Source: Hysterium pulicare CBS 123377 (taxonomy: Eukaryota; Ascomycota; Dothideomycetes; Hysteriales; Hysteriaceae). From it: 64,000 nucleotides of DNA. Of the stretch, positions 11,373 to 24,108 are shown piece by piece. The notes beneath the pieces were generated by a model. It saw only the letters and a list, made by a program, of their open reading frames with translations. It did not search any database and was not told the origin of the DNA. The translations under genes were made by a program, and so were the position numbers. The first letter of the stretch is position 1. Each line of letters starts with the position of its first letter. Location of the stretch: contig AJFK01000616.1 of assembly GCA_000467715.1 (NCBI GenBank), forward strand, positions 51,632-115,631. The letters run 5' to 3'.

Positions 11373-13077
11373 TCAATACACGTATCTAAAACGAGTGTTC
11401 TTTCTATCCGTAAGACCCGCCCAAGCCTCCGTATCAGGCTCAACCTCGTTACCCCTACCTGGATTGTCTTGGGCCGCTACGTCTCGTTTCCGATTCTCGC
11501 GAACATAGTAGAGAGCTAGTACGCACACCACTACCGCGGTACTAGCCTGCGTAGCAAGGTTTGCGATCTTAGCAGGTCGATACTCTGGTGCGTTCCTAGC
11601 TTGGAAGGTTTGAGGTCCTCTAGAGAGCGGGTGAGCTTATTGAAACACCAAACTTTTCAAGACGTACATGATATTTCCAATCGAAAAGGCAATGCAGGTA
11701 ACGGTAACTGTAACGGACGCACGCTTCGTATGCCCAGATACATTCGCAACGACCCAGTGACCGATCATGGGAAGTGTTGCGGTAATCGCGCTATTGAGCC
11801 ATATGCCAATGAGGAGCCCGGCTTTCTCGTGATGCGGCAGAAATGCCATCAATCCAGCGCCGGTAGCTCCTACACAGGCGCACCCAGATATCCACGCCCA
11901 GCGATTTGATGTTTGTCTCACACCGAATCCGGAAATAAGCATGGCGACCATTGCGACTGCTCCGGACGGCATGTTCAGGAGGGCGGCTTGAGGGGAAGTA
12001 AAACCCATTGACTTGATCAAGGTGGCAGAGTACGAGGTGATGACTCCGCTCGAAACTGAAAGCTGGGGAAAGTAAGCAAGGCCAGTCTTTAGGACTGAAG
12101 TCTCAGTTCACCTACGCAAATCACGACCAAAATGAACAGCCAGACCTGGACATCCCGAAGCGCTTCCAACATCTCTGTAGGCTTAAATGTGCGATTTTCG
12201 ATGCCTGTTCGGTTTACGCTTACATGTTTCAGAAGACCAACCTTTTCGTTATCAGATAGGAATCTCGCCTTCATTGGAGTATCCGGAAATAGTACGAACA
12301 CGGCGATCCCCACGAGTATCGTTGTGCAGCCTAACATCAGGAACATGATCCTCCATCCTGCAAACTTTTCTCGTTTTACTTGCTGGAATCCGAACGATAT
12401 AAGTCCCCCAAGGATCTGCGCGAAGCCATTCCCACACGTCCCGACGGCGAGTCGTGGCGCGTGTTCGCTTTTGGTGTACCACTGACTACTAAGGATCGTG
12501 AGCGAAGGCACGGCCGTAGCTTCAAATATAGCCACGAAAATCCGTGCCACGAGGAGCGTCGAAAAGCGGTGGACTGCTGCTATGCTTGCTGTTGCAATGC
12601 CCCATAGAACTAAATTCATGGCGAGCCATTTTGCCCCAGGTACTTTCTGTAGAAAGTATACTAAAATGATGTAAGCTAACTGGTTTCCAATATCTTTCGC
12701 AGCTTGTACGAACCGTTCGGAATTTCAGCGACCAGGTATGCGACGTAAAACAGCGTGGCTACGTTGGAGAAATCGTTGCCTTTAAGATGGAGATCTTGTT
12801 GAAGGCCCATGACGTTGGCGTACTGTTTACTACGTTAGTTCTTAATCTTGAATACTTCACGCCGTAGACTAACATTTAAGGCAAATTTATCTAGAGCCGC
12901 CATGAGTGCAGAAAGGAAGAAGAGTGGAAAGATATGGAAGTCCACTTTGCGTCGAACGGCCTTCAGATTCGCAGTATCAAGGGTAGTGTGTTCGTGAGAC
13001 TCAAGGTAATTCCAAGCCTCGTCGAGTTCAGGCTTGGCCGCGGTCCCTTGTTGCGTGGACCCATGGCTTAAATCCAT
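11373..13077 (-). CDS. major facilitator transporter, allantoate permease-like, 499 aa
   Basis: Plasma-membrane symporter of the anion:cation symporter / Dal5-type family (substrates in relatives include allantoate, nicotinate and other organic acids). Five exons: 13077-12874, 12822-12714, 12660-12116, 12062-11668, 11619-11373; all junctions are in frame, with introns of 49-53 nt. About 12 hydrophobic segments are present. Family signatures seen are AALDKFALN near TM1, LVAEIPN and KVPGAKWLAMNLVLWG (TM2-3), ARIFVAIFEA (TM4), ANVSGHTKRA before the last third, and GPQTFQARNAPEYRPAKI near the end. The start MDLSHG was chosen as the first ATG with a normal cytosolic N-terminus. Substrate cannot be read from sequence. 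Confidence 0.88.
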
Positions 13078-14703
13078 GTTTGAACCTGTTTCCAATGTTA
13101 TTTTGAAAGTTGATTGGCAAATTGGGTATGCTTGCAATCACTCTGTTGCTGTGTCCATGAGCTAGTGGGCGTCGACTGTTATATGGCAAAACATTTCGTT
13201 TGCTTATTGGGGGGTCAAAGACGTCTACGCCATCGACCTCACTACCACGTATGTGGGTTGAACCGGGAAAAGAAATCATTCACAACCTGTACAGCTGATG
13301 GGCGTCGTCGGGATTCCGACATGCGCTGTCCCTAGAACACCTACAGTCCACCCGGCCTTGCGTCCTTCCTGCTATGAATCTAGAAATCGATCAAGGGTAA
13401 ATCCCTAAGCAAAGCTCAGCATGACGCTCAACTCCCTCCAGAAAGACGTACTATCCAACTCCATCCAGCAGACCCTGTCGACGGAGAAGAGACTGGAGGC
13501 TTTCAAACTCCCGAAATGAACGTTCCACGACATACAGAAGTTCCGATCACGCCAAGTTCGAACCCAAGATCTTCACCAGATCTCCAAATACGATTGCCGA
13601 GGTGGATGCAGTGTGACTTTGGCGTCCAATATATTCCATGGCATCGGGTCATGTTACCAAAGCGTTGCAAATTGATTCTTCGGGTATGCTCCGCCGCTAC
13701 CCTTCTTGTGGTTGACCAGTGTCCCAAGAAGTATCTCAGAGGCCAATGTCATTTTGTCCGCCTGGTGCATTTCCATGATTGCTTTCATAATTTTTAAAGG
13801 ACTCAATGTAGGATTTGATATTTCCGCGATGTTCTTATTCACCAATATCTACTTCCAGCTCTGACTCCATCTCACCCAAAACAACATAATTGTTCACCAG
13901 TATGCACTTAGGTGCGATGGTATCCGCCATGCTACGAGCCATAAAGTGAGATATCATTGTACTTGAAAGCCATGCTGGGTGCATTGCTGACGAACGATTT
14001 AATATTAGCTACAACTTCAACGCGACTCAAAGGACAAAGCAGCAAGCAGCGCCTGTTACCTTACTACATATGCGGTAGTGATAATAATTTTGTGAGCGTG
14101 GCTGGCGTATTTTCCTTGCAGTCCTCCGTATTCAACGAACAGTCACTCTGAGCTCCAATATGAGTGAATCCATCTTTTCACGTCAATATCACGCCACGCT
14201 AGACCGCAAAACGTCAGTAACGGTTGCTGCCTGACCTCCATCCAGATTCATTATGTATATTAGAAAACTAGAAGTTCACAGACTTGAAGCTGTTCAACTG
14301 GAAATGTCATCGGAGAAACAGACTGGAGATATAGTCTCCAGCACGAAAAAGAAAGAATTTTGCTCTGAAGGACAAGTCAATCGGGTCCATTACTCTATAG
14401 ACCAGTTCCGGTGTTCTGTCCTAAGTTTGCCCAAATTTTTATCATTTGGCAAAGGTGAAGTCTTGATCTTGCCTAAAGTAGCAAGTGAAGGTGAAATTTC
14501 GTGGTAATAAGTCTTTCACCCTGCGCGATTGGAGGACCATTAATTTCATTCTTTCACTGCGGCTTCCATCACATAAAAGCCCGGTCTATCCGTCCTGCCT
14601 CTTCCTTTTCATCACACACTCCTCTACCAATTCTCATTCTATTCAAATACCCTCTTCCATCGCTCACTCATCTCGTCCGATACAACATCCATACTCAATC
14701 AGA
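13078..14703. other. 1.6-kb intergenic region
   Basis: Divergent promoters of the MFS gene (left) and the small nuclear protein (right). A CATAAAAG box near 14571 followed by a pyrimidine-rich leader fits the right-hand gene. Several 60-115-aa open frames occur but none has a recognisable product. I see no repeat or RNA gene. Confidence 0.4.
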
Positions 14704-15358
14704 ATGTCCGACGAATCAGCTAGTGCCGCACCTAAGTTCACTGAGCGCGAGCTGCAGATGCTTGGATGGGCCATGCAGTCACTCAAGAGCGGCCCTCCGG
14801 AAGTAAGTTGCCTCGACACATCTACAGTATAAGACTTTCAGGAATACTGATCGCTGCCCATCAGGTCGATTACAGCAAGCTTGCCGAGTTCGCTGGCATG
14901 TCCAATCCAAAGTCTGCCGCGAACGCCTGGGCTAAGCTCAAGCCCAAGCTCTTCGGAGGTGATGTCGCGGCTGCTCCCAAGGCAACCAAGACAGCCACTC
15001 CCCGCAAGGCCAAACCGAAGAGTAAGGTCGAGGTCGACGAAGGCGATGAGATCAACGTCCTTCCCTCCGTCGAAGCCAACGGCGATGGTGACGAAGCTGC
15101 GGCTCCGAAGCCGTCCCCTCGCAAGCGTAAGCCCGCCGCCAAGAAGGAAAACGATGCTGAGGGCTCGCCCAAGAAGCGTGGCCGCAAGAGCAAGAAGGCT
15201 ATGGAGGAGGAAGCCGGTCAGTTCTTTGGCCCGCTTACTTTATATGAACATTTGTCCTTACTAGCCTTGCAGCTGTGATCAAGAACGAAGAAGATGGCGA
15301 CCATGCCAGCGAAGCAACGACTATGATCGCCGCCCACGACGAGCAAGAGGAGATTTGA
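14704..15358 (+). CDS. small basic nuclear protein with Myb/SANT-like N-terminus, 178 aa
   Basis: Three exons: 14704-14802, 14865-15216 and 15273-15358, all in frame. The first 60 residues (FTERELQMLGWAMQSLK..VDYSKLAEFAGMSNPKSA) match a small helical domain common in ascomycete proteins, reminiscent of a SANT/Myb fold. The rest is disordered and rich in Ala, Pro and Lys, with AT-hook-like and nuclear-localisation motifs (TPRKAKPK, PRKRKPAAKK, KKRGRKSKK) and a short acidic tail. It is probably a chromatin-associated protein; the exact role is unknown. The leader upstream is strongly pyrimidine-rich, as in highly expressed genes. Confidence 0.8.
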
Positions 15359-16328
15359 TGTGAGGAAGCATTGGAGACGGAATGAAGCATATGGCGAGAG
15401 ATTCTTTCCGTTGGTGGTCAATCGTTTTGGCATCAGTCACCCCTCTACATTCACTCGTCTGGCGTTCGGTGGATATCATGGGTTGAAACTTCTGTTGGCC
15501 AGGTGGGAAATTTGACGTCGTGCCCCAGTATTTGCTACATGCTTTCATTATTACTGGCCTCGTCCCCATTTCTTCATCACTACTTGAGGTCAGTGGGTAT
15601 CTTACATGGGGGAAAACACAAAAATTTGTTGCCAAGCTGGGCGCAGATGGTGCTTTAGTTTGATGGAAAATCAGATAGCATTCGAACCTTATTCCATCAA
15701 CTGCTTGTTCAACACTTTTGCTTGTGATTTTGAGAAGTCGGATATTCCTTAATAGTATCTGGGATGCAGAAGCAGAGTAATGTCCTGCGAACAGGCCCGT
15801 GCACTATATCTGACTTGCCCAGTCCAACCCGCGATCGCGCGTTTTCACCCGTTACCACATCATCGTCATCAAGCACGATATCCGCTCGGTTTCTACTGGG
15901 CATTTTGCTTTTCATCATGGAATTCTTGGATTTGACAGTTATTCACCAGTCGTCTCTCGTTCCCAGCCAGTTACAATCCCATCTGTTGCGATCCTTGTCG
16001 CTCGCTGTGCCACCAATGCCGATCATCAATCACGACATTGCACCCGTCGAAGACGTATGCTACGAAGTTAGCTACGAAACGTTGCCTTCCTCACTACCGA
16101 CTCTAGCAAAACGGCAGCATTGTGGCTTTACTACAAGCAGCCCCAGAAAGATGGAGCTGTGTCGACCCAATTATAATCCAGCTTGAAGCTCGCATGGCTG
16201 ACATCGATCCCTGCCATGTGCATTGCATCATCCTGAAGGTGTGTCTTTAAAGTTATGAAGCGACTCTTTTCCATGCGTCTTTACACCACCTTGGTCCTGT
16301 TCTAAACTCGCTCTACCTATCCGTCACC
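15359..16328. other. 970-bp intergenic region
   Basis: Contains the 3' flank of the nuclear protein gene and the promoter of the second transporter. A 140-aa open frame at 15764-16186 has no recognisable domain and I do not call it. No repeat was seen. Confidence 0.35.
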
Positions 16329-18234
16329 ATGGTATCGGAAAAACTGGAGAAGGGAACCCCTGGCCTCGCAGATGACAGGCTTGGTGCTTCGTCAGATTCA
16401 GACATCTATATTGAAGGAGTGACAGGATCATCTATCAATGAGAAAGCATTGCTGAGGAAGCTTGACTTGAGGTTGCTACCAGCGGTATCCGTACTATACC
16501 TACTCTCATTTCTGGATCGGAGCAATGGTAAGTCATCTATATCCGCCGCTCAATTGCTGGACTTGTTTGATTGATCCTGTTATAGTTGCCAATGCGAGGC
16601 TCGAAGGACTCACTACTGATTTGCATATGAGTAAGTTGCATGTCTAGAATTAAAACTGTCTCAACTAGGCTAACTAAATGATCAGCTGGAAACCAGTACT
16701 TGACTGGCTTGACATTATATTTTGTTGGCTATGTACTATTCGAGGTATGTGGCATTCAACACCCCCGGCACTCCCGAGCTAAAGAGGAGAAGATTCCATG
16801 TAACATCATATTGAAACGAACCACGCCGAAGCTCTGGTTGCCAACCTTGACTTTGGTATGGGGGATCGTGGCTACACTAATGGGCATTACGCAAAACCTG
16901 GCCGGATTCTTCGTCGTTCGCTTTTTGTGAGTACAGCACACCCTGGATGGGCCAAGTCCATTGGCTGACATGTTTAGTTTGGGAATGACTGAGAGCGGCT
17001 TGTTTCCCGGCGTCGTATTCTACTTATCCATGTGGTATGCATACTTCTAAAAGATATCACTTTCAACTTTATTAACATCGTACGAGGTATAAGCGCAGAG
17101 AACGTCAATATCGGGTCGCCTTATTCTTCAGCTGCGCTTCCCTTGCGGGGGCTTTTGGTGGTATTCTAGCGTACGGTATAAGTTTCATGAGAGGAGTTGG
17201 AGGGCTAAAGGGATGGCGATGGATCTTCATCCTGGTATGTATAAAGGTCACGTGCCAAAGAGCTGCCAAGGCAATCTACTTCCCCCTCTCTCCGGCCCTA
17301 GTCCAGTTTAACTGATATCTATCTAGGAAGGTTTACTAACCATCGTCATTTCCGCACTCTCCTATTTATTTATTTCAAACTATCCTTCCACTGTTAGCTG
17401 GCTCTCAAATGAGGAGAGAACGTATGTCCAGGCACGCTTGGGGGCAGATAGTGATGCCACACGGGACGAGAAGTTCAAATGGGGCGAAGTTTTGGTGGCC
17501 TTCAAAGATGTGAAATGCTGGCTCTATGGATTCGCATTTCATACTCTGAGCCTGCCGCTTTATACTTTATCACTGTTCCTAGTACGTATCAGCAAACGTC
17601 TGACCACTCCATCTGCTAACATATCACGCAGCCCTCAATTATCAGCTCCATGGGCTACACCGCGGCTAGGTCACAACTCCTCACGATCCCTCCATATGCA
17701 CTTGCAACTATTCTGACTGTCATCCTCGCCGTTCTCTCTGAGAAAAGCGGCCGCCGCGCTCCCTTTATCATTGCAACGTCTACTGTCGCAATAATTGGCT
17801 ACATCATTCTCATTACCAATGAACATCCTACAAAGAAGCCCGGAGTATCTTACCTTGGCACCTTCTTCGCCGCTGCCGGTATCTATCCCAGTGTAGCTTT
17901 GGCGCTGTCGTGGCCAGCAAACAATGTTTCTGGACAAACCAAACGCGCCACTGCAAACGCAATGCAAATCAGCGTTGGAAATCTTGGTGCGGTCATCGGG
18001 ACTCAGCTTTATCGTCCCAAGACTGCACCCAGGTACCTTCTGGGCCATTCATTTGCTTTGGCATATCTTTGCATGAACATTGTGGTCGTTAGCCTCTTGT
18101 GGTTTATTCTGGAGCGGGAGAACAAGGAGAAACATGTTTATCTGCAGCAAAATCCTACGACAGGATCGTTCCATGAATCTCTGGAGGAGAAGCATCAGGG
18201 AGATCGCCATCCGCGGTGGAAATTCAACGCGTGA
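16329..18234 (+). CDS. major facilitator transporter, allantoate permease-like, 499 aa
   Basis: Plasma-membrane transporter of the same family as the gene at 11373-13077. Eight exons close in frame: 16329-16527, 16586-16630, 16686-16744, 16793-16926, 16978-17034, 17087-17234, 17327-17581, 17632-18234. Signatures include LYLLSFLDRSN (TM1), LTLYFVGYVLFE (TM2), GFFVVRFFLGMTESGLFPG (TM4-5), EGLLTIVISA and WPANNVSGQTKRA. The C-terminal part contains QLYRPKTAPRYLLGHS, the family's usual motif before the last two helices. There are three more introns than in the other copy and identity looks low, so this is an old paralogue, not a recent duplicate. Substrate unknown. Confidence 0.88.
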
Positions 18235-18928
18235 GGAATTATTAGAATGTTAGCAAGGTACGATCACGGACATTGGTACAGAGACATAATATTGAAGATT
18301 TTGGCTTCTTATTAGGGTGCGCGCTTATCTCTCGACATGGGTGTTTATATTACCCGGTCTAGCATGTGCCCAGGTTCGCTCCACGAAGCTTATATTAAAA
18401 AAGCGGGACTCCACTCGAGTTTCCTCCATACAATTAACTTGGGTTGCAGTCGAGCTACCTTACTTTGTGTTACTCACTAACAATTTTCGTCTATGAATTT
18501 TTTTTCCAAAGTTCAAAAATATCTAATTCTATAAGTTCGTCGTACCCTCCACGTAACTTCTCTTGCTACTGAGTTGACTATCATTTCCCTTCTTTGCCGT
18601 CATTGCGTCTAATTCCTGTCTTAAGTGAATTCCGTCATTGATCTTGTGCAACCACACAATAAAGTGCCTATTCCCACCCTGGCGCTCACTATGGACTTCA
18701 TAAATCGCCTCCGAATTTCGAGCTGCTGGGCCAATCCGAGCTCTTCCTATGGATTAAGTGCAACATTGCTCGAATAAACTCCGAACCTATCTTATGTCAA
18801 GCTACGACTGGTCTTACACCACCACAGCCAATATTTCCGGCGGGGTGAAGTGATACAAAGATGCTATGCCCGCTTTGCAAAATGTGAACCTCTCCGCTTG
18901 AGCTGTTCATGCAAGCGGAAGCGATGAT
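18235..18928. other. 694-bp intergenic region
   Basis: A/T-rich in the middle (around 18440-18530). No gene, repeat or RNA is visible; it presumably holds the promoter of the dioxygenase gene. Confidence 0.35.
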
Positions 18929-19925
18929 ATGTGTTGGAAAATGGTGAGCTCACGCTTGATATATACGGATTCAATGCTAACACGCATACAGGCAGCTTTC
19001 ACATCCAAAGCTCTCCTCGTTACGCTGCCGTTGATCGTTCCAGCGGCACTGTGGTCTGGTCATATTCACCTTCCCGCGCAACTACAAAGATACCTGTCCT
19101 CCGTTGACCAAACGATACATCCCCCTGAAACCCCTCTTCCATCTTCATGCGATACACATCAGTATACAACAGAAATTATCTCTCTGTCACCACTCTTGAT
19201 CTACATCACAAACTTCACCTCTCAAACCGAAGCCAAAGAACTCATCGAACTCGGGTATTCAACCCTCTCCTTCTAAAAACAATCACACCTATCTCAACCG
19301 GCACATCCCTCACCTCAAAAAACCAACCCACTAACCCAACCCCAGCACCCCCGACTTCGAAGACTCCCTCGTCTCCCTCCGCGGCCGCACAACCGGCACC
19401 CAAGCCCGAACATCGCAATCCGCCGCCCTAGACCCCAAGCTCCCCCTCCCCTCCTGCATTCTCTCCCGCGCGCGCTCCTTCATGGGCACAATGCTCGCCC
19501 CAACCGACACATTCAGCCACCCCCAACTCGTCCGCTACCACCCGACCCAACGCTACGACCTGCACTACGACTGGTGGGACAGACCCCAACTAACAACCGA
19601 CGGCACCGAGCGGAAATTCAACCGCGTCGCGAGTTTCTTTGTTTTTCTGATGGGGAATTGTACTGAAGGGGAGACGTGGTTTCCGGATATAGATGTCTTT
19701 GAGAAGGGAGCTGGGAGGGGAGGTAGTTGGGAGGAGGTGTTTGGAGGGAGAGTGAGGAAACATGAGAAGGGGGGGTTGGCGTTCAGACCTGTTGGGGGGA
19801 ATGCGCTTTTTTGGGTTAATTTGGATGAGGGGGGAAGGGGGGATAGGAGGACTAGGCATGCGGGGTTGCCGGTTGGGGAGGGGGTTAAGGTTGCGATGAA
19901 TATTTGGCCGAGGAAGTTTTATTAG
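18929..19925 (+). CDS. prolyl 4-hydroxylase-like 2-oxoglutarate/Fe(II) dioxygenase, 285 aa
   Basis: Three-exon model 18929-18943, 18992-19254, 19346-19925, all in frame. Residues about 10-30 form an N-terminal membrane anchor. The catalytic double-stranded beta-helix shows the iron ligands His166 and Asp168 (YDLHYDWW), distal His264 (RRTRHAGLPV) and the 2-oxoglutarate-binding Lys274 (GVKVAMNIWP). RGRTTGTQARTSQSAAL and RARSFMG are family motifs upstream. It is likely an ER- or membrane-anchored hydroxylase of unknown substrate. The first intron (48 nt) is a multiple of three without a stop, so retention is possible. Base composition switches abruptly from C-rich to G-rich on the coding strand near 19630. 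Confidence 0.8.
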
Positions 19926-22786
19926 GGAGGGGATAGGTGTAGGGAGGAGGGATGATGAGGTGGTGTGATTAGTCAGGTATTTGTTGTTAGCTTTCCTACC
20001 TCTTGGATTTATAAAAGCTTCTTTCTCTCCCTCCTCCTTACTACCCCCACACTTCTGCGGCGGCCAAGGCTCCAGTGGGCCGGACTTGCACAAAAGAATG
20101 GCAAGGGTGGAGTATGTCTGCCTCTGGTTCTGAACCAAAACCGGAAACCTTGCCTACGTTCCGGTGGACGCTTCATGTCTATCTCTCACTCCGGACCCAC
20201 CTATCTCTCTCCTGATACGCTCATTGAAAGCCTTCACCATCACGAGTATGAACTAGACTTCTCACATAATCACTTATGATGCACATCACCACCGACAAGA
20301 TAACATCCCTTTTGAAGATGAGAATCATCACTCTAGGCCTTGAATCTCGCGGCGGCTGCTCCACTGCCGTTCCTGAATACCCAAGTAGCCCAGCGAAGGG
20401 AACATGGTTCTCTGCCATTTCATGTGATGATATCTGGTTCCCTGGCAAAGCCCACATATGAGAGGTTCCGAAATGGTATTGAAGGGACCATACGTTTCTC
20501 TCTCCTTTTTAATGAAGGATTTGCTGTGGTTTTTCATGCGAGAAAACTGCACTGGTGGCGTAAAGGTGAAGAAGTGGAGGGAGGGTGTGAATGGAGAGCT
20601 TATACAGATGAGCATGGGGAGATGGGACTGAAGAGATAATGTAATTAGAGGCTCGGAGCTGTCCTTCCATTGTCAGTCACATGATGACATGTCTTTCTCT
20701 TCTCCATAAAAACTGCCCAATCCTCCTCTCGTTTAACTTCTTCACAACATGGTCTACTGAGCAGCTCGATCGCTAGTTAACCACTGACGTCAACACACTG
20801 CATGCCTCCTCCAGAACAAGGAGTGTGTTACGCTCATGAAGAGCCTGTCCATCACGACCATAGACGCCGTCTGATGTGAGCTTGAATTCACGGAAAAGGA
20901 GATCCTTCGTAAAGAATAGAATAGTGCAGATCGCGAGAGTATCAATCTACCTACCGCAACCGAGTTATGGGAGATTGGATCGGTGGCGGAATTTCTGAGA
21001 AACTCGTCTCGTGAGGATTAGAAGGTCCAGCGATGAACGCCATCCTCATCATCGGCATATTCTCTTCTTCTCTCCTGGTCTCTATATCGAACCTCAAACC
21101 CATACAACCAGGTCCTTAAACAGATTTTAGAGATTTTACCAGCCATGATTTAGGCTTGATCACTCGATGAGGTCCGCCGGAAAGAGAAACATGGAGTGCT
21201 CTTACTGAGTCGTACTGGACCGATTCGGAATCCTAGTGAGATGGTGTGGAGGAGAAGGAAGAAGAACGGAAGGAGAGAAAGGGCGATTTATACTCCGTGC
21301 TTACTCACTTTCCCTCAAGCATCCCCATTACATAACTACAGTTCACGTGCAAGGTCTCCTCTCTTGTCTATAAAATCTTTTCCTCTCTGCTTTTCTTAAA
21401 TCTACACACCAACTCGAGCTTGAACTCCAAAAGTGGCAAAATCGTCGGAACATGGAGCTGCGCCGCTCATAACATGGCGGGATGTCATCAAATGTCCGGC
21501 GAGCTTTGGCCATAACTAACGAGAGACCATTTGATGTGGCGCTGTGCTTGCTATACCGCGTTACAACCGTATCTTATGGAGAGATTCCCACACTCCAAAT
21601 CGCCCAGTACGTATGGGGTACCCTTTGGCACTGTCTCGGAACACCTAGAACAGGTCAGGGGGAGTCTAGTCGGAAAAAGTCTGTTGGGTGCGGCGGTTAT
21701 TGAGGGGCGGGATTTCTGGGACAATCGTGCGGTTAGAAAGTTTCCGATATTTGATGAAGGTCTCTGTTTAGCTTGGATGCTAACGCAAGTCATCTCTCTC
21801 CAATGATGGAAATCGCCATAGAGGTGGAGCTTCGAGCTATCCTTCCGTCTCCATCTTCCTCACTTCTAAAGATTTCCAGTCCCTAGTCTAGAGATATCTT
21901 GACATTCTGATGAGTACGTTGGGTATGCAGCACGACACACCGCACTTCCATCGCTTGTACTCTTCAACCACCCATCAAAGTGAGCATGTTCTTTATGTGA
22001 ACAAGGCCATCATGCGAAGCACGAGTCACTTTTGATTCCAACGATAATCTAAGTGTGGAGAAGAAAGGGAGAAGAACTGGAGCAAGGATGGCAAATATGT
22101 ACCAGCTCTTCACCGCTAATAAGGCGCTTACTCAAAACACTTTTTGAGTTCTCTTTTCTCCTACCACTAGACTTATTCGTGTCCTTGATGGCTATAAGAA
22201 CGTCGGCTCTCCTCCAAGAAAGCCATCTTCAAACGGTATAGCGCTCAACGAGCGAATGAATCAAACACAATGTAGAGTTTAATACCTTCGCGGCTGACAA
22301 TTATGTTCTTGGCTGATGATGTTAAAATGGCCCGAGACGGTCAGTTAATGTTTGGTGAACCAAATAAAGTGAGAAAGTTCAAGAATGCGCTTCTGGTTCA
22401 ACTAGAGCTAACAACTGGCTTGATGGAGTTGTGTCGGCCTGGACCTCACTCAAAACCCGACAGAGGGACGTTCGATGGCAATGAACAGCATACTCACTGA
22501 ATTATGATGAAGATTGCAATAATCCGCACTCTTCTAGGAGGGTTGAGTCTGCAAGCAGTCCATGTGGGCTTCGTTGGCAATCTTCTGGACATCAACACAC
22601 ATCCCACACCCGCTGGTAGAGAAGTAAGAAAAAAGAAATCTACAACGCGGAAGGAATTGAGATTTATATAAAAATGGATCCCTACGGTTTCCCGCTTACT
22701 CACCCACCCTCTCTTCCCAGTACACGTGCCCCTATCCCACGTGCTCCCACACGGCCTATCTTTCTCCTCTTTCTTCTCCAACCGTC

Positions 22787-22794
22787 TATATAAA
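22787..22794 (+). promoter_or_regulatory. TATA core promoter of a block-1 unit
   Basis: TATATAAA preceded by two CACGTG E-boxes (TACACGTGCCCCTATCCCAC region, about 45-70 nt upstream) and followed by a strongly pyrimidine-rich leader. The first ATG downstream opens the 83-aa ORF at 22886. Confidence 0.5.
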
Positions 22795-22885
22795 CCCTTC
22801 TTTCTCGCCCTCCCTTCTATTTTCTCTCTTCTTCACAACACTCCCCTGGCAAGTTCCTTGCTATAAGTACAGGTTGAAAAATTCC

Positions 22886-23137
22886 ATGGTTAGGGCGCGG
22901 ACTCTTCCAAACTACCACCCCGAATACGACATGTCCTGTCCTCCACGTTCCTGCTTCATTCGCCATCATGAGGCTGCAGCTAGAGTAAATCCTTACCGTG
23001 CATGGTGCCATGTCGTGGTGCGGATCGGTCCTTTTAGGGCCCAAGAGGAGGCACTCAGAATGTCCTCCCGTCCACCATATAAGCCATCCTCTTGCTACGC
23101 GGAAGCTAGTGCATCGAACAAACCTGTTAGGAAGTAG
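22886..23137 (+). CDS. small ORF behind a TATA box, 83 aa
   Basis: First ATG downstream of the TATA box at 22787. The product is Arg/Pro/Ser-rich with several Cys (MSCPPRSC, YRAWCHVV) and no recognisable domain. A MSCPP string also appears in an overlapping frame of the next unit (about 23339), which hints at shared ancestry. It may be non-coding. Confidence 0.22.
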   Translation: MVRARTLPNYHPEYDMSCPPRSCFIRHHEAAARVNPYRAWCHVVVRIGPFRAQEEALRMSSRPPYKPSSCYAEASASNKPVRK

Positions 23138-23784
23138 CTTCATGTCGGACCGGAACAACACTGGGCTTGACATCAACAAGCACAGCACCTCCCAGCAGTT
23201 CATGCTCTGGGTCCATTCCCCGACTCACCCGTATCCGATGGGAGCTCTTTGACATTAATAAATACCTTGTGTTTATTTCTCTCATGGCTCATCTGCTTCT
23301 TGGGTCCTCTCTATCAGAATGGGTCAAGCTCCGCTTCCATGTCCTGTCCTCCAGGAAGCCTTTATGCGGACCATTCATCCCGCCAGCGGCTCTTCAATAT
23401 CGAAAATCAAAACGAACCCATGTCTGGTCGGAGCCCTTTTTCGGCGACCATTACCTGCATGATTGAACGTCAGCCTCAGGTGATCAATGGTGTGCGCTGG
23501 CGCTGCTCCTCCAAAAGCTTTGTTGTTTAGGTCCGATGACCTGTCGCTGGATCTCCCTTCCAGCCAGAATTCGCTCACGATCCGAATGATGGACTAGAAT
23601 GGTAGCGAACAGATCTCCATATCCCGCTCTTCCTGCCGATACGATCTACACTCAGCGTGCAAGGGCCAGACATACACCTTCACAACAGTCCATGCCCCAT
23701 CCAAATTCGCATTGGAAGGTCGTGCTATGTCCAGCTTCTCTCTTGACCCCTCAAACCCTTTAAATCAATCTCTAGCGCAGCTAC

Positions 23785-24108
23785 ATGTCGGAACCTGCTT
23801 CTCCAACTCCAAAGCCAAGCGTAATTTCTTTGGGAAGAATGTCTGCGGTCTGCCCTTGGAATCAGCATAGTGGCACACATTACAAACGGGCTAAATGGGA
23901 CGATATGTCGCGTTCCTCGCTCTGCGCCAGCTCAAGGTCAAAAACGATCGTCTTCTACCTCAGCTTATGCTGGATCAACTGGCGCGAATCCACTAGCGTA
24001 TGGGTAGAGGAGCTTGGGTGGTGTTACAGATTGCAGTGCTCTCTACTCATGTGGAGGATGGAGAGTGGTGGGGATGCTGTTTCGGGAATCTGGGATTGGA
24101 ACTACTAG
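23785..24108 (+). CDS. small ORF in a block-1 unit, 107 aa
   Basis: Opens at the first ATG after a weak TATA-like TTTAAA (23759) and a pyrimidine-rich leader. It contains repeated Trp and Cys in the second half (LCWINWRES, ELGWCYRLQC) and no known domain. It ends close to a TGATGA box at 24109. Coding status is uncertain. Confidence 0.22.
   Translation: MSEPASPTPKPSVISLGRMSAVCPWNQHSGTHYKRAKWDDMSRSSLCASSRSKTIVFYLSLCWINWRESTSVWVEELGWCYRLQCSLLMWRMESGGDAVSGIWDWNY

Noticed and set aside
15764-16186. 140-aa open frame between the nuclear protein and the second transporter
   Set aside because: Low-complexity Ser/Pro composition, no domain, no promoter features.
18944-18991. Treating the 48-nt segment near the dioxygenase start as coding
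   Set aside because: It has a good GTGAGC donor, branch GCTAAC and CAG acceptor, so an intron is preferred, although it is a multiple of three and could be retained.
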